34,926 nucleotides of DNA from Pseudomonas baetica (GCF_019733355.1 NZ_JAIHLQ010000053.1:1-34926); one strand, 5' to 3'; shown: positions 1 to 8,171, counted from the stretch's first letter. Program-made: numbers and translations. Notes: a model not told the origin generated them from the letters alone.

Positions 1-146
1 GGAAATTAAGGATTAATAAGTGCTTAAAACAGGCTTATTCATCGAAAAAAGTCGATATTTCTAGAGTTTCAGCGAAGTGCTCTCTTTTTTACAGCCTGAC
101 GCCCGATTTGCTGGAAAAAGAAGGTCTTACTTCAGACCTTCCCTAG
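1..146. repeat. Left arm of a 146-bp perfect inverted repeat
   Basis: Every base of this stretch is the reverse complement of 34754-34899. The match may continue to the left of base 1, so 146 bp is a minimum. The inner edge is the CTAG at 143-146; beyond it the two arms are unrelated. The arm contains the stop codon and terminator of the adjacent minus-strand gene and several short dyads: ATCGA/TCGAT at 42-57, AATAAG/CTTATT at 15-39 and ATTAA/TTAAT near 5-17. It is AT-rich. I do not recognise it as a known IS or REP element. Confidence 0.97.
115..140 (-). terminator. Rho-independent terminator of the 64-codon gene
   Basis: Read on the minus strand, AAGGTCT and AGACCTT form a 7-bp stem around a 6-base loop, followed by CTTTTT. 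The TAA stop codon of the 64-codon gene lies inside the loop and stem. An identical hairpin occurs in the right arm. Confidence 0.85.
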
Positions 147-321
147 AAGTTGTAAAATAATCCGTCACACTACCTGTATAAACCGCGCCCTCATATTCAA
201 CTTTGACACGTTGCCCCGTTGATAAACGCTCACGCTCCAACAACAACGACTCTAAAGAAACCGCGTCCGCTGCATTTGAGATTAAAGAGCTTAATATTTT
301 ATCGCTAATTATTTTTTCCAT
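127..321 (-). CDS. Small protein of unknown function (64 aa), outward-facing at the left repeat
   Basis: I do not recognise the family. The ATG at 321 follows a strong GGAGG ribosome-binding site with a 9-base spacer, which supports real expression. The protein has an alpha-helical N-terminal half (residues 1-32, rich in Leu, Ser and Glu) and a beta-like segment at about 36-54 (pattern GQRVKVEYEGAVYTGSV), as in small SH3-like barrels. There is no signal peptide or membrane segment. The last six codons come from the inverted repeat and the stop lies in the terminator hairpin. A LuxR-type box sits about 70 bases upstream of the start. What lies downstream is outside the window. Its role is unknown. 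Confidence 0.7.
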   Translation of the reverse strand: MEKIISDKILSSLISNAADAVSLESLLLERERLSTGQRVKVEYEGAVYTGSVTDYFTTSREGLK

Positions 322-390
322 AAACTTTTACCTCCAAGATAATTAACATGATCAAGCCGCTAAATAATCACTGAAAGCATGGAGAGTGGC

Positions 391-410
391 ACCTGTCAAA
401 CCTGACAGTA
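391..410 (-). promoter_or_regulatory. Candidate LuxR-type (las/lux) box
   Basis: ACCTGTCAAACCTGACAGTA has the CTGxCA-N4-TGxCAG symmetry of LuxR-family quorum-sensing operators and shares 14 of 20 positions with the classic lasB box as I recall it. Its centre (400.5) lies about 80 bases from the ATG of the 64-codon gene. A possible -10 (TTATTT, complement of 362-367) would put the start near 355, so the box would be centred about 45 bases upstream of it, close to the usual -42.5. The assignment is from motif only. Confidence 0.5.
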
Positions 411-581
411 GGCAATACTTATTCGGCATCAAAATGCTGCTATGAATAACCAAATTTTCATCGTGTAACGGTTGGTTCTACAAACCGACAAGACTGAAAT
501 TCCCCACACATGACGCCACCATTGGCGCGGATAGTAAGCAGGCTAATCGGCTTTTAGCCGCCGCCACCGGATCAGTCGATT

Positions 582-601
582 GGCCTCTCTAGGCCGTTTT
601 T
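582..601 (+). terminator. Orphan plus-strand terminator-like hairpin
   Basis: GGCCT-CTCT-AGGCC followed by G and five T residues. No plus-strand gene precedes it between 322 and 582, so it could end a short RNA or be the relic of a lost gene. Confidence 0.45.
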
Positions 602-730
602 AATCTGTGAACGATTCGCCCTCTCGCCATTCTCGGGGCAGTCACCAAGCGGCACCAAGGCACAACAATGAGAGGCCAAAAATAGGCGTCCAGTCCCATA
701 TCGGTCCCATATGACCATTTTTCAGACGCC

Positions 731-775
731 AAAAACCACAAACCCCCGACTTTCTCTAGGAAAATCAGGGGTTTG
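731..775 (-). terminator. Terminator downstream of tRNA-Ser
   Basis: CAAACCCC and GGGGTTTG arms, extended inward by further A-T and G-C pairs around CTCTAGG, and followed on the minus strand by a T-rich run (TTTTT at 731-735). It lies just beyond the 3' end of the tRNA. Confidence 0.7.
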
Positions 776-788
776 CGTTTACTGAATG

Positions 789-878
789 TGGCGGTGAAGG
801 AGAGATTCGAACTCTCGATACAGTTTCCTGTATACACACTTTCCAGGCGTGCTCCTTAAGCCACTCGGACACTTCACC
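789..878 (-). tRNA. tRNA-Ser (anticodon GGA)
   Basis: The minus strand folds as a 90-nt class II tRNA. The acceptor arms are GGTGAAG and CTTCACC, followed by discriminator G and an encoded CCA. The anticodon GGA sits in the loop CTGGAAA, there is a long variable arm, and the T arm carries GTTCGAATC. It decodes UCC and UCU serine codons. A well-placed sigma70 promoter lies upstream and a terminator downstream, so it is probably transcribed alone. The 3' end faces the accessory-looking left end of the window; tRNA-Ser genes are frequent integration sites for islands. Confidence 0.97.
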
Positions 879-916
879 GTATCTCTTCAAACATGTTCTG
901 TCTGTCGAGGCGCGCT

Positions 917-945
917 AATGTAGTCGAAAGCTTTTCCGATGGCAA
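917..945 (-). promoter_or_regulatory. Sigma70 promoter of tRNA-Ser
   Basis: On the minus strand TTGCCA (945-940) is separated by 17 bases from TACATT (922-917), near-consensus spacing. The predicted start near 909 lies about 30 bases from the mature tRNA 5' end. Confidence 0.7.
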
Positions 946-1187
946 ACTTTTTTTTCAGAATTTTCATGCGGTTAAGAGAAGAAGTCGTTTCCACGCTCCG
1001 ACAGGCCATGGCAAACCGGCCAATCTTCGGTGGGCGCGGCCTTTCTATATAGAAGGCGAAGCGTCAGCCATCTGGCGCGCTACGCTGGGCAAGCCGGGAA
1101 ACGGTGACTGGCGGGTCAGTCACGGCGCTTTACCTGGCTTGCGTCGGTGAGTAACGTCTGCCTATCTTTCTTACAAGGAATAGCGTC
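946..1187. other. Intergenic leader upstream of the crotonase gene
   Basis: No supported gene lies between the tRNA at 878 and 1188. Two symmetric elements are visible: a perfect 12-bp palindrome TTCTATATAGAA at 1043-1054, which may overlap a -10 region, and a hairpin GTGACTG/CAGTCAC at 1104-1123 about 65 bases before the crotonase ATG. Confidence 0.4.
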
Positions 1188-1877
1188 ATGAGTGAGTTGA
1201 TTTCCTACCACCTCGAAGACGGTATCGCGACCCTGACCTTGAGCAACGGCAAGGTCAATGCCATTTCCCCGGACGTGATTGCGGCGTTCAATGCGGCGCT
1301 GGATCAGGCTGTGACTGATCGTGCCATCGTGATCATTACCGGTCAGCCGGGCATTCTGTCGGGTGGTTATGACCTGAAGGTGATGACCGCTGGCCCTAAA
1401 GAAGCCGTGTCGCTGGTGACCGCAGGTTCGACGCTGGCTCGCCGTCTGCTCTCTCACCCGTTCCCGGTGATCGTCGCTTGCCCGGGTCATGCCGTGGCCA
1501 AGGGTGCCTTCATTCTATTGTCCGCCGACTACCGCATCGGCGTCGATGGCCCGTTCAGCATTGGCCTGAACGAAGTGCAGATCGGCATGACCATGCACCA
1601 CGCCGGTATCGAACTGGCCCGTGATCGACTGCGTCGTTCGGCATTCCACCGTTCGGTGATCAACGGTGAGATGTTTGATCCGAAAAGCGCTGTGGATGCC
1701 GGTTTCCTCGACAAGGTGGTTTGCGCCGAGGAGTTGCAAGGTGCCGCACTCGCTGCCGCGCGTCAGTTGAAGAAGATCAACATGACTGCGCACAAAAACA
1801 CCAAGCTGAAGGTGCGTAAGGCTCTGCTGGAAACCCTGGATAACGCCATCATCCAGGATCAGGAGCATCTGGGTTAA
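1188..1877 (+). CDS. Crotonase/enoyl-CoA hydratase family protein
   Basis: A 229-residue cytosolic crotonase-fold protein that should act on an acyl-CoA thioester. The first oxyanion-hole segment is SGGYDL (residues 58-63). The acid/base Glu of hydratases is present as E129 in the segment LNEVQIGM. The usual GxAxGGG loop is instead GHAVAKGAF (100-108), so the second oxyanion segment is unusual and the exact reaction cannot be named. It is shorter than typical hydratases (about 257). The ATG follows AAGGA with good spacing, and a strong terminator closes it as a single-gene unit. Confidence 0.88.
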   Translation: MSELISYHLEDGIATLTLSNGKVNAISPDVIAAFNAALDQAVTDRAIVIITGQPGILSGGYDLKVMTAGPKEAVSLVTAGSTLARRLLSHPFPVIVACPGHAVAKGAFILLSADYRIGVDGPFSIGLNEVQIGMTMHHAGIELARDRLRRSAFHRSVINGEMFDPKSAVDAGFLDKVVCAEELQGAALAAARQLKKINMTAHKNTKLKVRKALLETLDNAIIQDQEHLG

Positions 1878-1899
1878 TCACCCGGTTCCAGCATTGAAG

Positions 1900-1929
1900 A
1901 AAAGCCCGACCGTCGTGTCGGGCTTTTTC
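1900..1929 (+). terminator. Rho-independent terminator after the crotonase gene
   Basis: AAAGCCCGAC and GTCGGGCTTT around a short loop, ending in five T residues. Confidence 0.9.
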
Positions 1930-2094
1930 CTGCAAGCTCCGTTGAAAGCGCCACGGCTGCTCTAGGACGCGTCTGACAAACAAATCTGAAACATGCGCTT
2001 AAACATCGCCTATCTCCTGACTCTATAGCGGCAATTGCCGAAAACAGTGCACATCCGTACACTGCGCCACCTTTTGTGCCGGTGGGGCCTGAAA

Positions 2095-2817
2095 ATGCTG
2101 TTCGTGTTTCGTATGTTATTGATGAGCCTGCACTTTATTTTAGCCGGCGTGCTGGGGGTGATCCTCGGGTTGTGCCGCCCATTCAATCCGGACAACAGCC
2201 GTTTATGCGCCCGCCTCTACGCCTTGCCGGCGATGTGCATTTTGCGTCTGCGAGTGAAGTCCGACGTCAGCGGCTTGATGAGCAAGCCTGACAGTTGCGT
2301 GATCATCGCCAATCATCAATCCAACTATGATTTGTTCGTGTTCGGCAATGTCGTGCCGCGCCGCACCGTCTGCATCGGCAAGAAGAGCCTGAAGTGGGTG
2401 CCGCTGTTCGGGCAATTGTTCTGGCTGGCCGGCAACGTTTTGATTGACCGTGGCAATGCGCACAAAGCGCGCCAGTCGATGCTCACCACCACACAAACCT
2501 TGCAGAACGAAGACACGTCGATCTGGGTGTTCCCGGAGGGCACGCGTAACCTCGGTGAAGAACTGTTGCCGTTCAAGAAAGGCGCGTTCCAGATGGCGAT
2601 TGCCGCTGGCGTGCCGATCGTTCCGGTGTGTGTCAGCAGCTACATCAAGCACATGCGTTTGAATCGCTGGCGCAGCGGGAAAGTTCTCATACGCTCGTTG
2701 CCGGCAATTCCTACCGCTGGACTGACCATGGACGACATGCCCATGCTCATCAGCCAGTGCCGCGAGCAAATGCGCGAATGCATCGAATCGATGGATCGGC
2801 AACTGCAAGCCGCCTGA
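2095..2817 (+). CDS. plsC: 1-acyl-sn-glycerol-3-phosphate acyltransferase (PlsC family)
   Basis: This enzyme transfers an acyl chain to lysophosphatidic acid to give phosphatidic acid in phospholipid synthesis, at the inner membrane. Counting from the ATG at 2095 (240 aa), the N-terminal 25 residues are a hydrophobic anchor. The catalytic H74-X4-D79 motif lies in the segment NHQSNYD, and the substrate-binding FPEGTR is at 146-151. The frame is open back to a TTG at 2035, but the extra 20 residues are arginine-rich and precede the membrane anchor, so I prefer 2095. Pseudomonads carry several PlsC paralogues, so the symbol is by family. Confidence 0.88.
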   Translation: MLFVFRMLLMSLHFILAGVLGVILGLCRPFNPDNSRLCARLYALPAMCILRLRVKSDVSGLMSKPDSCVIIANHQSNYDLFVFGNVVPRRTVCIGKKSLKWVPLFGQLFWLAGNVLIDRGNAHKARQSMLTTTQTLQNEDTSIWVFPEGTRNLGEELLPFKKGAFQMAIAAGVPIVPVCVSSYIKHMRLNRWRSGKVLIRSLPAIPTAGLTMDDMPMLISQCREQMRECIESMDRQLQAA

Positions 2818-2824
2818 CCAAACA

Positions 2825-2850
2825 AACCCGCCGCCGTGCGGGTTTTCTTT
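2825..2850 (+). terminator. Rho-independent terminator after plsC
   Basis: ACCCGC and GCGGGT arms with a 6-base loop, followed by a T-rich run. Confidence 0.8.
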
Positions 2851-2953
2851 TGTGCGGTGAACTGTGCGGATTTCACTGACTCTCAAGCAGCGACACGGCT
2901 AAGCTGAAGCCGTGTAATTCCTGCCATTTACCAAGAAGAAGTGAACCACCACC

Positions 2954-3925
2954 ATGGGTCGAGTTGTTGCTGCTGCGGTGTACAGCGCGGGTAAGAAAGT
3001 CACCGATATTTCACTTGATGAAGGCGCCGCCTGGGCCGCCAAAACCGGCCACTTTGTCTGGATCGGCCTCGAAGAGCCGAACGCGCAGGAATTGTCCAAC
3101 CTGCAACGCCAATTCAACCTGCACGAACTGGCCATCGAAGATGCCCTGGAAAAACACAGCCGGCCAAAACTGGAAACCTTTGGCGACGCTTTGTTTATCG
3201 TTACGTACTCGCCAATCCGCGAACACGGGATTTTGCAATTCATCGAAACCCACATCTTCGCCGGCAAGGGTTACATCATTACCGCGCGCAACGGCCACTC
3301 GGCGTCGTACGCCTATGTCCGTCAACGGTGTGAAGCACGCCCGCTGTTGCTGGAACATGGGGAAGATTTCGTCCTCTATGCGCTGCTCGATTTTGTGATC
3401 GAGAACTACCAGCCCGTAGGCGAAGCGATCCATGCCGAGATTGATGAACTTGAGCGCAATGTGCTGTGCAGTGCGTTGAACGAACACGACATTCAAAGGC
3501 TTCATGGCTTACGCCGCGACGTAGTGCGTCTGCGCCGGTACGCCGCGCCGATGGTGGAAATCGGCGAAGAACTGCAACGACTGAGCTTTCCGTTTATCGA
3601 CAAGAACATGCGCCCGTACTTCCGCGATGTGCAAATCCACGTCACAAGACAGATGGAAGACCTGACTACACTGGCGGAAATCGCCAGCCAGACCATCGAA
3701 GTCGGTGTTTTGCTTGAGGCGTCAAGACAAAGCGTAGTGCAGCGCAAGTTTGCGGCGTGGGCGGCGATTCTGGCGTTCCCGACAGCGGTGGCGGGGATCT
3801 ACGGGATGAACTTTCAGAACATGCCCGAACTGAGTTGGCACTACGGTTACTTCGGCGTTCTGGGATTTATTACGGTGGGATGTGTGAGTTTGTGGGCAAG
3901 TTTCAAGAAGTCGGGCTGGTTGTAA
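2954..3925 (+). CDS. corA: CorA-family magnesium/divalent cation transporter
   Basis: A 323-residue member of the CorA 2-TM-GxN family, a pentameric inner-membrane channel for Mg2+ and sometimes Co2+ or Ni2+. There is a large soluble N-terminal domain, a long charged helix at about 150-260, TM1 ending in the signature GMN (284-286, within GIYGMNF), and TM2 near 302-317 with a basic C-terminal tail (FKKSGWL). The loop after GMN is FQNMPEL, close to the usual MPE(L) motif. It stands alone between terminators and converges on the amidotransferase gene 47 bases away. Confidence 0.93.
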   Translation: MGRVVAAAVYSAGKKVTDISLDEGAAWAAKTGHFVWIGLEEPNAQELSNLQRQFNLHELAIEDALEKHSRPKLETFGDALFIVTYSPIREHGILQFIETHIFAGKGYIITARNGHSASYAYVRQRCEARPLLLEHGEDFVLYALLDFVIENYQPVGEAIHAEIDELERNVLCSALNEHDIQRLHGLRRDVVRLRRYAAPMVEIGEELQRLSFPFIDKNMRPYFRDVQIHVTRQMEDLTTLAEIASQTIEVGVLLEASRQSVVQRKFAAWAAILAFPTAVAGIYGMNFQNMPELSWHYGYFGVLGFITVGCVSLWASFKKSGWL

Positions 3926-3972
3926 TGCTGTGATGAGGAATGGCTCCCTCACCACAAGTTCCGCGTCAGATT

Positions 3973-4701
3973 TTAAACAGCTTTAGCTTCTGGCTTGTGC
4001 GCCACAAAGCGCATCATCCACTCCGCAACCGTAGCGCCATGATGCTCCTGATCAAGGCTGGCCACGCCTTTGCTGTAAATCTGCGTACCCAACGCTTCCT
4101 GACGCAGTTCCAGCAACGCACGCGAATAATCGTGAATGAATTCCGGATGCCCTTGGAAGCACAGCACCTGATCGTTGATGTGGTACGCCGCAAACGGGCA
4201 GAAATCGCTGGAAGCAATGACCGTGGCGTTTTCCGGTAGCGCCGTCACCTGATCCTGGTGGCTGATCAGCAGTGTCAGCTCCTCACGCACCGGACTCATC
4301 CACGGCGCCTTGGCCGCCAGTTTGTAGTTGTGGGTGCCAACGCCCCAACCCTGAGTCGCGCGCTCACTCTTGCCACCCAGCAGCAGTGCCAGCAGTTGAT
4401 GGCCAAAGCACACACCGAGCAGTTTGTCGCCACGCTCGTAACGGCTCAGCAGGTATTGCTTGAGGGTTTGAATCCACGGGTCGGTACCAAAGGAGTCAGC
4501 CTTGCTACCGGTGACCAGGTACGCATCGAACGTCAGGTCGTCGCTCGGGTATTCGCCCTGCATCACGTTGTAGACGGTGAACTCGGCGGCGATCGGTTGC
4601 TGCGAGAACAGACGCTGAAACATCTGCCCGTAACCCTGATATTGATCGACCAGTTCCGGACGCAGGATGTCGGTTTCCAGAATGCAGATGCGTAGCGACA
4701 T
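3973..4701 (-). CDS. Class I glutamine amidotransferase (GMP synthase-like, stand-alone)
   Basis: A 242-residue stand-alone GATase1 domain. The triad is visible: nucleophile C98 in GVCFGHQ, with H185 and E187 in FQGHPEF. Such proteins hydrolyse glutamine or act on gamma-glutamyl compounds; the acceptor cannot be read from sequence. The start is the ATG at 4701 (MSLRICILETD), since the family begins with a beta strand here and the upstream extension of the frame overlaps the FadB-like gene. The 95-base gap after that gene allows co-transcription with the thiolase/FadB-like pair. Confidence 0.9.
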   Translation of the reverse strand: MSLRICILETDILRPELVDQYQGYGQMFQRLFSQQPIAAEFTVYNVMQGEYPSDDLTFDAYLVTGSKADSFGTDPWIQTLKQYLLSRYERGDKLLGVCFGHQLLALLLGGKSERATQGWGVGTHNYKLAAKAPWMSPVREELTLLISHQDQVTALPENATVIASSDFCPFAAYHINDQVLCFQGHPEFIHDYSRALLELRQEALGTQIYSKGVASLDQEHHGATVAEWMMRFVAHKPEAKAV

Positions 4702-4796
4702 AAAAAATACCTGACACATGAAGGGAATAATGAACACCCCAGAGCCTGCCCTGAAACACCCAGACAAGGCAAGCCCCGCAGCCTTCTCCCTATCAC

Positions 4797-6941
4797 TTAA
4801 AACAGCTCGCCTTTCGCAGCCTTCTCCAACAACAACGCCGGTGGTGCAAAACGCTCGCCATATTGCTCCGCCAGATACTGCGCACGGGCGACGAAGTCCT
4901 TCACCCCGTATTGATTGATGAACTGCAACGCACCACCGGTCCACGCCGCAAAACCAATACCAAAGACCGAACCGATATTGGCGTCCGCCGTTGAGGTCAG
5001 CACACCCTCCTCCACACAGCGCACGGTTTCGATGGCCTGCACGAACAACAGACGGTCGCGCACGTCCTTCGGCGAAATCTGCCCATCAGCCTTCTCAAAA
5101 CGGGTTTTCAGTTGCGGCCACAAATGCTTCTGCCCACCGGCCGGATAATCATAAAAACCGCCGCCAGCCGCTTTGCCGGGGCGCTTGTATTCGTTGAGCA
5201 GCAAATCAATCACGGCGAAGGCCGGGTGCTCAGTCAGCGCTTTCCCTTCTGCTTGCAGGTCTTTGGCCGTTTGTTTGCGGATATGGCTCATCAGGCTGAG
5301 GGAAACTTCGTCAGAGATTGCCAGAGGCCCGACCGGCATCCCGGCCTTGCGCGCTTCGGTCTCGATCATCGGTGCGCTTACACCCTCACCGAGCATGGCG
5401 ATGCCTTCATTGGTGAAGGTGCCGAACACGCGTGAGGTGAAGAAGCCGCGACTGTCGTTGACCACAATCGGCGTTTTCTTGATTTGCAGTACGAAATCAA
5501 AACCACGGGCCAGGGTTTCATCGCTGGTCTGCGCGCCTTTGATGATTTCCACCAGCGGCATTTTCTCCACAGGGCTGAAGAAGTGCAGGCCAATGAATTT
5601 GCTCTGATCGGGGACGGCACTCGCCAGACCGGTGATCGGCAAGGTTGAAGTATTGGAGGCGATCACGGCATCAGCGCCAACAACCTTCTGAGCCGCCAAA
5701 GACACCTGCGCTTTGAGTTCGCGATCCTCGAATACCGCTTCAATGATCAGATCGCAACCCGCCAGGTCGACATCGGTTTCAGTGGCATGAATCCGCGCCA
5801 GCACCGCTTCGCGCTGTTCAGCACTCATTTGCCCGCGGGCGACTTTTTTGTCCAGCAGCGCCGCCGAATACGCTTTGCCCTTCTCGGCCGCCGCCAGGTT
5901 GATGTCCTTGAGCACCACGTCAATGCCCGCCGAGGCGCTGACAAAAGCGATCCCGGCGCCCATCATCCCCGCACCGAGTACGCCGACTTTCTGCGTTTTA
6001 TACGGCGCGAGCCCCTGCGGCCGCGACCCACCGGCATTGATCTCATTGAGCTGAAACCAGAACGTGCCGATCAGGTTTTTCGAAATCTGCCCCGTGGTCA
6101 GCTCGGTGAAATAGCGGGTTTCGATCAGATGCGCGGTATCGAAATCCACCTGAGCGCCTTCCACCGCCGCACACAGAATCTTTTCCGGCGCTGGCAGCGT
6201 GCCTTGGGTTTTCGTACGCAGTATTGACGGCGCAATCGCCAGCATCTGCGCCACTTTCGGGTTCGACGGCGTGCCGCCGGGAATCTGGTACCCCTTGACA
6301 TCCCAGCGCTGCACCGCCGCCGGATTGGCGACAATCCAGGCGCGTGCCTTGGCCAGCAGCTCATCGCGATCCGCCGCCAACTCATCAATCAAACCGGCTT
6401 GCAACGCTTGCTGCGGACGCACTTTTTTACCCTCCAGCAGATAAGGCAGCGCCTTCTCGATGCCGAGCATTCGCACCATGCGCACGACCCCGCCGCCCCC
6501 CGGCAGCAGGCCGAGGGTGACTTCCGGCAAACCGAGTTGCACCGCCGCGTCATCCAAAGCGACGCGATGATGACAAGCCAGGCAGATTTCCCAGCCGCCA
6601 CCGAGCGCCGCACCGTTGATCGCCGCAACCACCGGCTTGCCCAAGGTTTCCAGAGTGCGCAATTGCCCCTTGAGGGACAGCACCATGTCGTAGAACGCTT
6701 TGGCTTCTGGCTTACCGACCTTGATCAGCTCATTGAGGTCGCCACCTGCAAAGAAGGTTTTCTTCGCCGAGGTGATGATGACGCCAGCAATGCGGTCTTT
6801 TTCAGTGACAAGCCGGGCGACGCAAGCGGCCATAGCCTCGCGATACAGGGCGTTCATGGTGTTGGCGCTCTGGCCCGGCATGTCGATGGTCAGCACGACG
6901 ATCCCGTCCTGGCCTTTTTCGTAACGAATGGCTTCGCTCAT
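4797..6941 (-). CDS. Bifunctional enoyl-CoA hydratase/3-hydroxyacyl-CoA dehydrogenase (FadB/FadJ-like alpha subunit)
   Basis: This 714-residue multifunctional beta-oxidation enzyme hydrates enoyl-CoA and oxidises 3-hydroxyacyl-CoA with NAD+. The hydratase domain (about 1-190) has the GAALGGGWE loop and catalytic glutamates E118 and E140. A linker leads to the Rossmann motif GAGMMGAG (323-330), and the dehydrogenase catalytic His is H453 in the segment LHFFSPVEK. C-terminal dehydrogenase domains follow. The thiolase gene lies 24 bases upstream, an operon of alpha and beta subunits. It is the second, FadJ-like type rather than the fadBA5 set, judged by the diverged N-terminus; that distinction is inference. 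Confidence 0.94.
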   Translation of the reverse strand: MSEAIRYEKGQDGIVVLTIDMPGQSANTMNALYREAMAACVARLVTEKDRIAGVIITSAKKTFFAGGDLNELIKVGKPEAKAFYDMVLSLKGQLRTLETLGKPVVAAINGAALGGGWEICLACHHRVALDDAAVQLGLPEVTLGLLPGGGGVVRMVRMLGIEKALPYLLEGKKVRPQQALQAGLIDELAADRDELLAKARAWIVANPAAVQRWDVKGYQIPGGTPSNPKVAQMLAIAPSILRTKTQGTLPAPEKILCAAVEGAQVDFDTAHLIETRYFTELTTGQISKNLIGTFWFQLNEINAGGSRPQGLAPYKTQKVGVLGAGMMGAGIAFVSASAGIDVVLKDINLAAAEKGKAYSAALLDKKVARGQMSAEQREAVLARIHATETDVDLAGCDLIIEAVFEDRELKAQVSLAAQKVVGADAVIASNTSTLPITGLASAVPDQSKFIGLHFFSPVEKMPLVEIIKGAQTSDETLARGFDFVLQIKKTPIVVNDSRGFFTSRVFGTFTNEGIAMLGEGVSAPMIETEARKAGMPVGPLAISDEVSLSLMSHIRKQTAKDLQAEGKALTEHPAFAVIDLLLNEYKRPGKAAGGGFYDYPAGGQKHLWPQLKTRFEKADGQISPKDVRDRLLFVQAIETVRCVEEGVLTSTADANIGSVFGIGFAAWTGGALQFINQYGVKDFVARAQYLAEQYGERFAPPALLLEKAAKGELF

Positions 6942-6965
6942 AACAAGGTTCCTTGAATTCGGGGC

Positions 6966-8171
6966 TCAGAGACGTTCGATGATGGTGGCAATGCCCATGC
7001 CGCCGCCGACGCACAGCGTCGCCAGGCCATAGCGCAGGCGTCGGGCTTCCAGTTCATCGAGCAAGGTGCCGAGGATCGCGCAACCCGTGGCGCCCAGTGG
7101 GTGGCCCATGGCGATGGAGCCGCCGTTGACGTTGACTTTGTCCGGATCGACGGCCATGTCCTTGATGAATTTCAGGACCACCGACGCAAACGCTTCGTTG
7201 ACCTCGAACAGATCGATTTCCTCTACGCGCAATCCCGCTTTGGCCAACGCCTTGCGCGTGGCCGGCGCGGGGCCGGTGAGCATGATGGTCGGATCAGTGC
7301 TGGTGACCGCCGTGGCGACAATCCGCGCCCGAGGCTGCAGGCCCAGCGCCCGGCCCTTGGCTTCGGAGCCGATCAGCATCAGCGCCGCGCCGTCGACAAT
7401 GCCGGAACTGTTGCCGGGTGTGTGTACGTGGTTGATCCGCTCGACATGGCTGTAGACCCGCAGCGCCGTGGCGTCGAAGCCCATCTGGCCCATCATTTCG
7501 AAACTTGGCTTGAGTTTGCCCAGCCCCTCGAGAGTCGATTCGGCGCGAATGAACTCATCGTGATCAAGCAGGATGATGCCGTTCTGATCCTGAACGGGCA
7601 CCAGCGACTTACTGAACGAACCATCAGCTCTGGCCCGCGCCGCTTTCTGTTGCGAGTGCAACGCATAGGCATCGACGTCCTGACGACTGAAGCCTTCGAG
7701 GGTGGCGATCAGATCGGCACCAACGCCCTGAGGCGTGAAGTGGCTGTGCAGATTGGTCTGCGGATCCAGCGCCCAAGCACCACCATCGCTGCCCATCGGC
7801 ACACGCGACATCGATTCAACGCCACCGACCACCACCAGGTCTTCAAAACCCGAGCGTACTTTCATGGCGCCGAGGTTTACCGCTTCCAGCCCCGAAGCGC
7901 AGAAGCGGTTGATCTGCACGCCCGCCACGCTCACGTCCCAATCGGCCACCTGCACTGCCGTTTTAGCAATGTCAGAGCCTTGATCACCCATCGGCGTGAC
8001 GCAGCCCAGCACAACGTCATCGACCTGGCTGGTGTCCAGTGAGGTTCGCTCTTGCAGAGCGGTCAGCAGACCGGCCACCAGACTCACCGGTTTGACGCTG
8101 TGCAGTGCGCCATCGGCCTTGCCTTTGCCGCGGGGCGTGCGTAACGCATCGAAAATCAAAGCTTGGGTCAT
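6966..8171 (-). CDS. Acetyl-CoA C-acyltransferase (thiolase)
   Basis: A 401-residue thiolase that cleaves 3-ketoacyl-CoA to acetyl-CoA, the last step of beta-oxidation. The active residues are acyl-accepting C91 (NRFCASGLEAV), H357 (GHPLGATG) and C387 (CVGGG). The ATG at 8171 follows GAGG; the frame extends 29 codons further upstream, but those residues do not look like thiolase. It is first in the operon with the FadB-like gene. The upstream non-coding region contains a 12-bp palindrome that could bind a regulator. Confidence 0.94.
   Translation of the reverse strand: MTQALIFDALRTPRGKGKADGALHSVKPVSLVAGLLTALQERTSLDTSQVDDVVLGCVTPMGDQGSDIAKTAVQVADWDVSVAGVQINRFCASGLEAVNLGAMKVRSGFEDLVVVGGVESMSRVPMGSDGGAWALDPQTNLHSHFTPQGVGADLIATLEGFSRQDVDAYALHSQQKAARARADGSFSKSLVPVQDQNGIILLDHDEFIRAESTLEGLGKLKPSFEMMGQMGFDATALRVYSHVERINHVHTPGNSSGIVDGAALMLIGSEAKGRALGLQPRARIVATAVTSTDPTIMLTGPAPATRKALAKAGLRVEEIDLFEVNEAFASVVLKFIKDMAVDPDKVNVNGGSIAMGHPLGATGCAILGTLLDELEARRLRYGLATLCVGGGMGIATIIERL

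Larger units (their letters stand above)
411..788. other. Non-coding stretch between the lux-like box and tRNA-Ser
   Basis: I see no convincing gene. It holds a small stem-loop CGGCT-TTT-AGCCG near 547-560, a plus-strand terminator-like hairpin at 582-601, an 11-base tandem duplication (gtcccatat at 693-701 and again at 704-712) and the tRNA terminator. This is the 3' flank of a tRNA gene, a common island integration side, but I recognise no integrase. Confidence 0.5.

Noticed and set aside
589..837. 82-codon minus-strand ORF
   Set aside because: It runs into the tRNA-Ser gene and its terminator, has no ribosome site, and covers a non-coding flank.
893..1150. 85-codon plus-strand ORF upstream of crotonase
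   Set aside because: It overlaps the tRNA promoter, has no ribosome site, and has an Arg/Trp-rich composition typical of chance frames in GC-rich DNA.
7101..8042. 313-codon plus-strand ORF antisense to the thiolase
   Set aside because: Long antisense frames are expected opposite GC-rich genes; its composition (His, Arg, Gln rich) is that of a shadow frame and the thiolase is certain.
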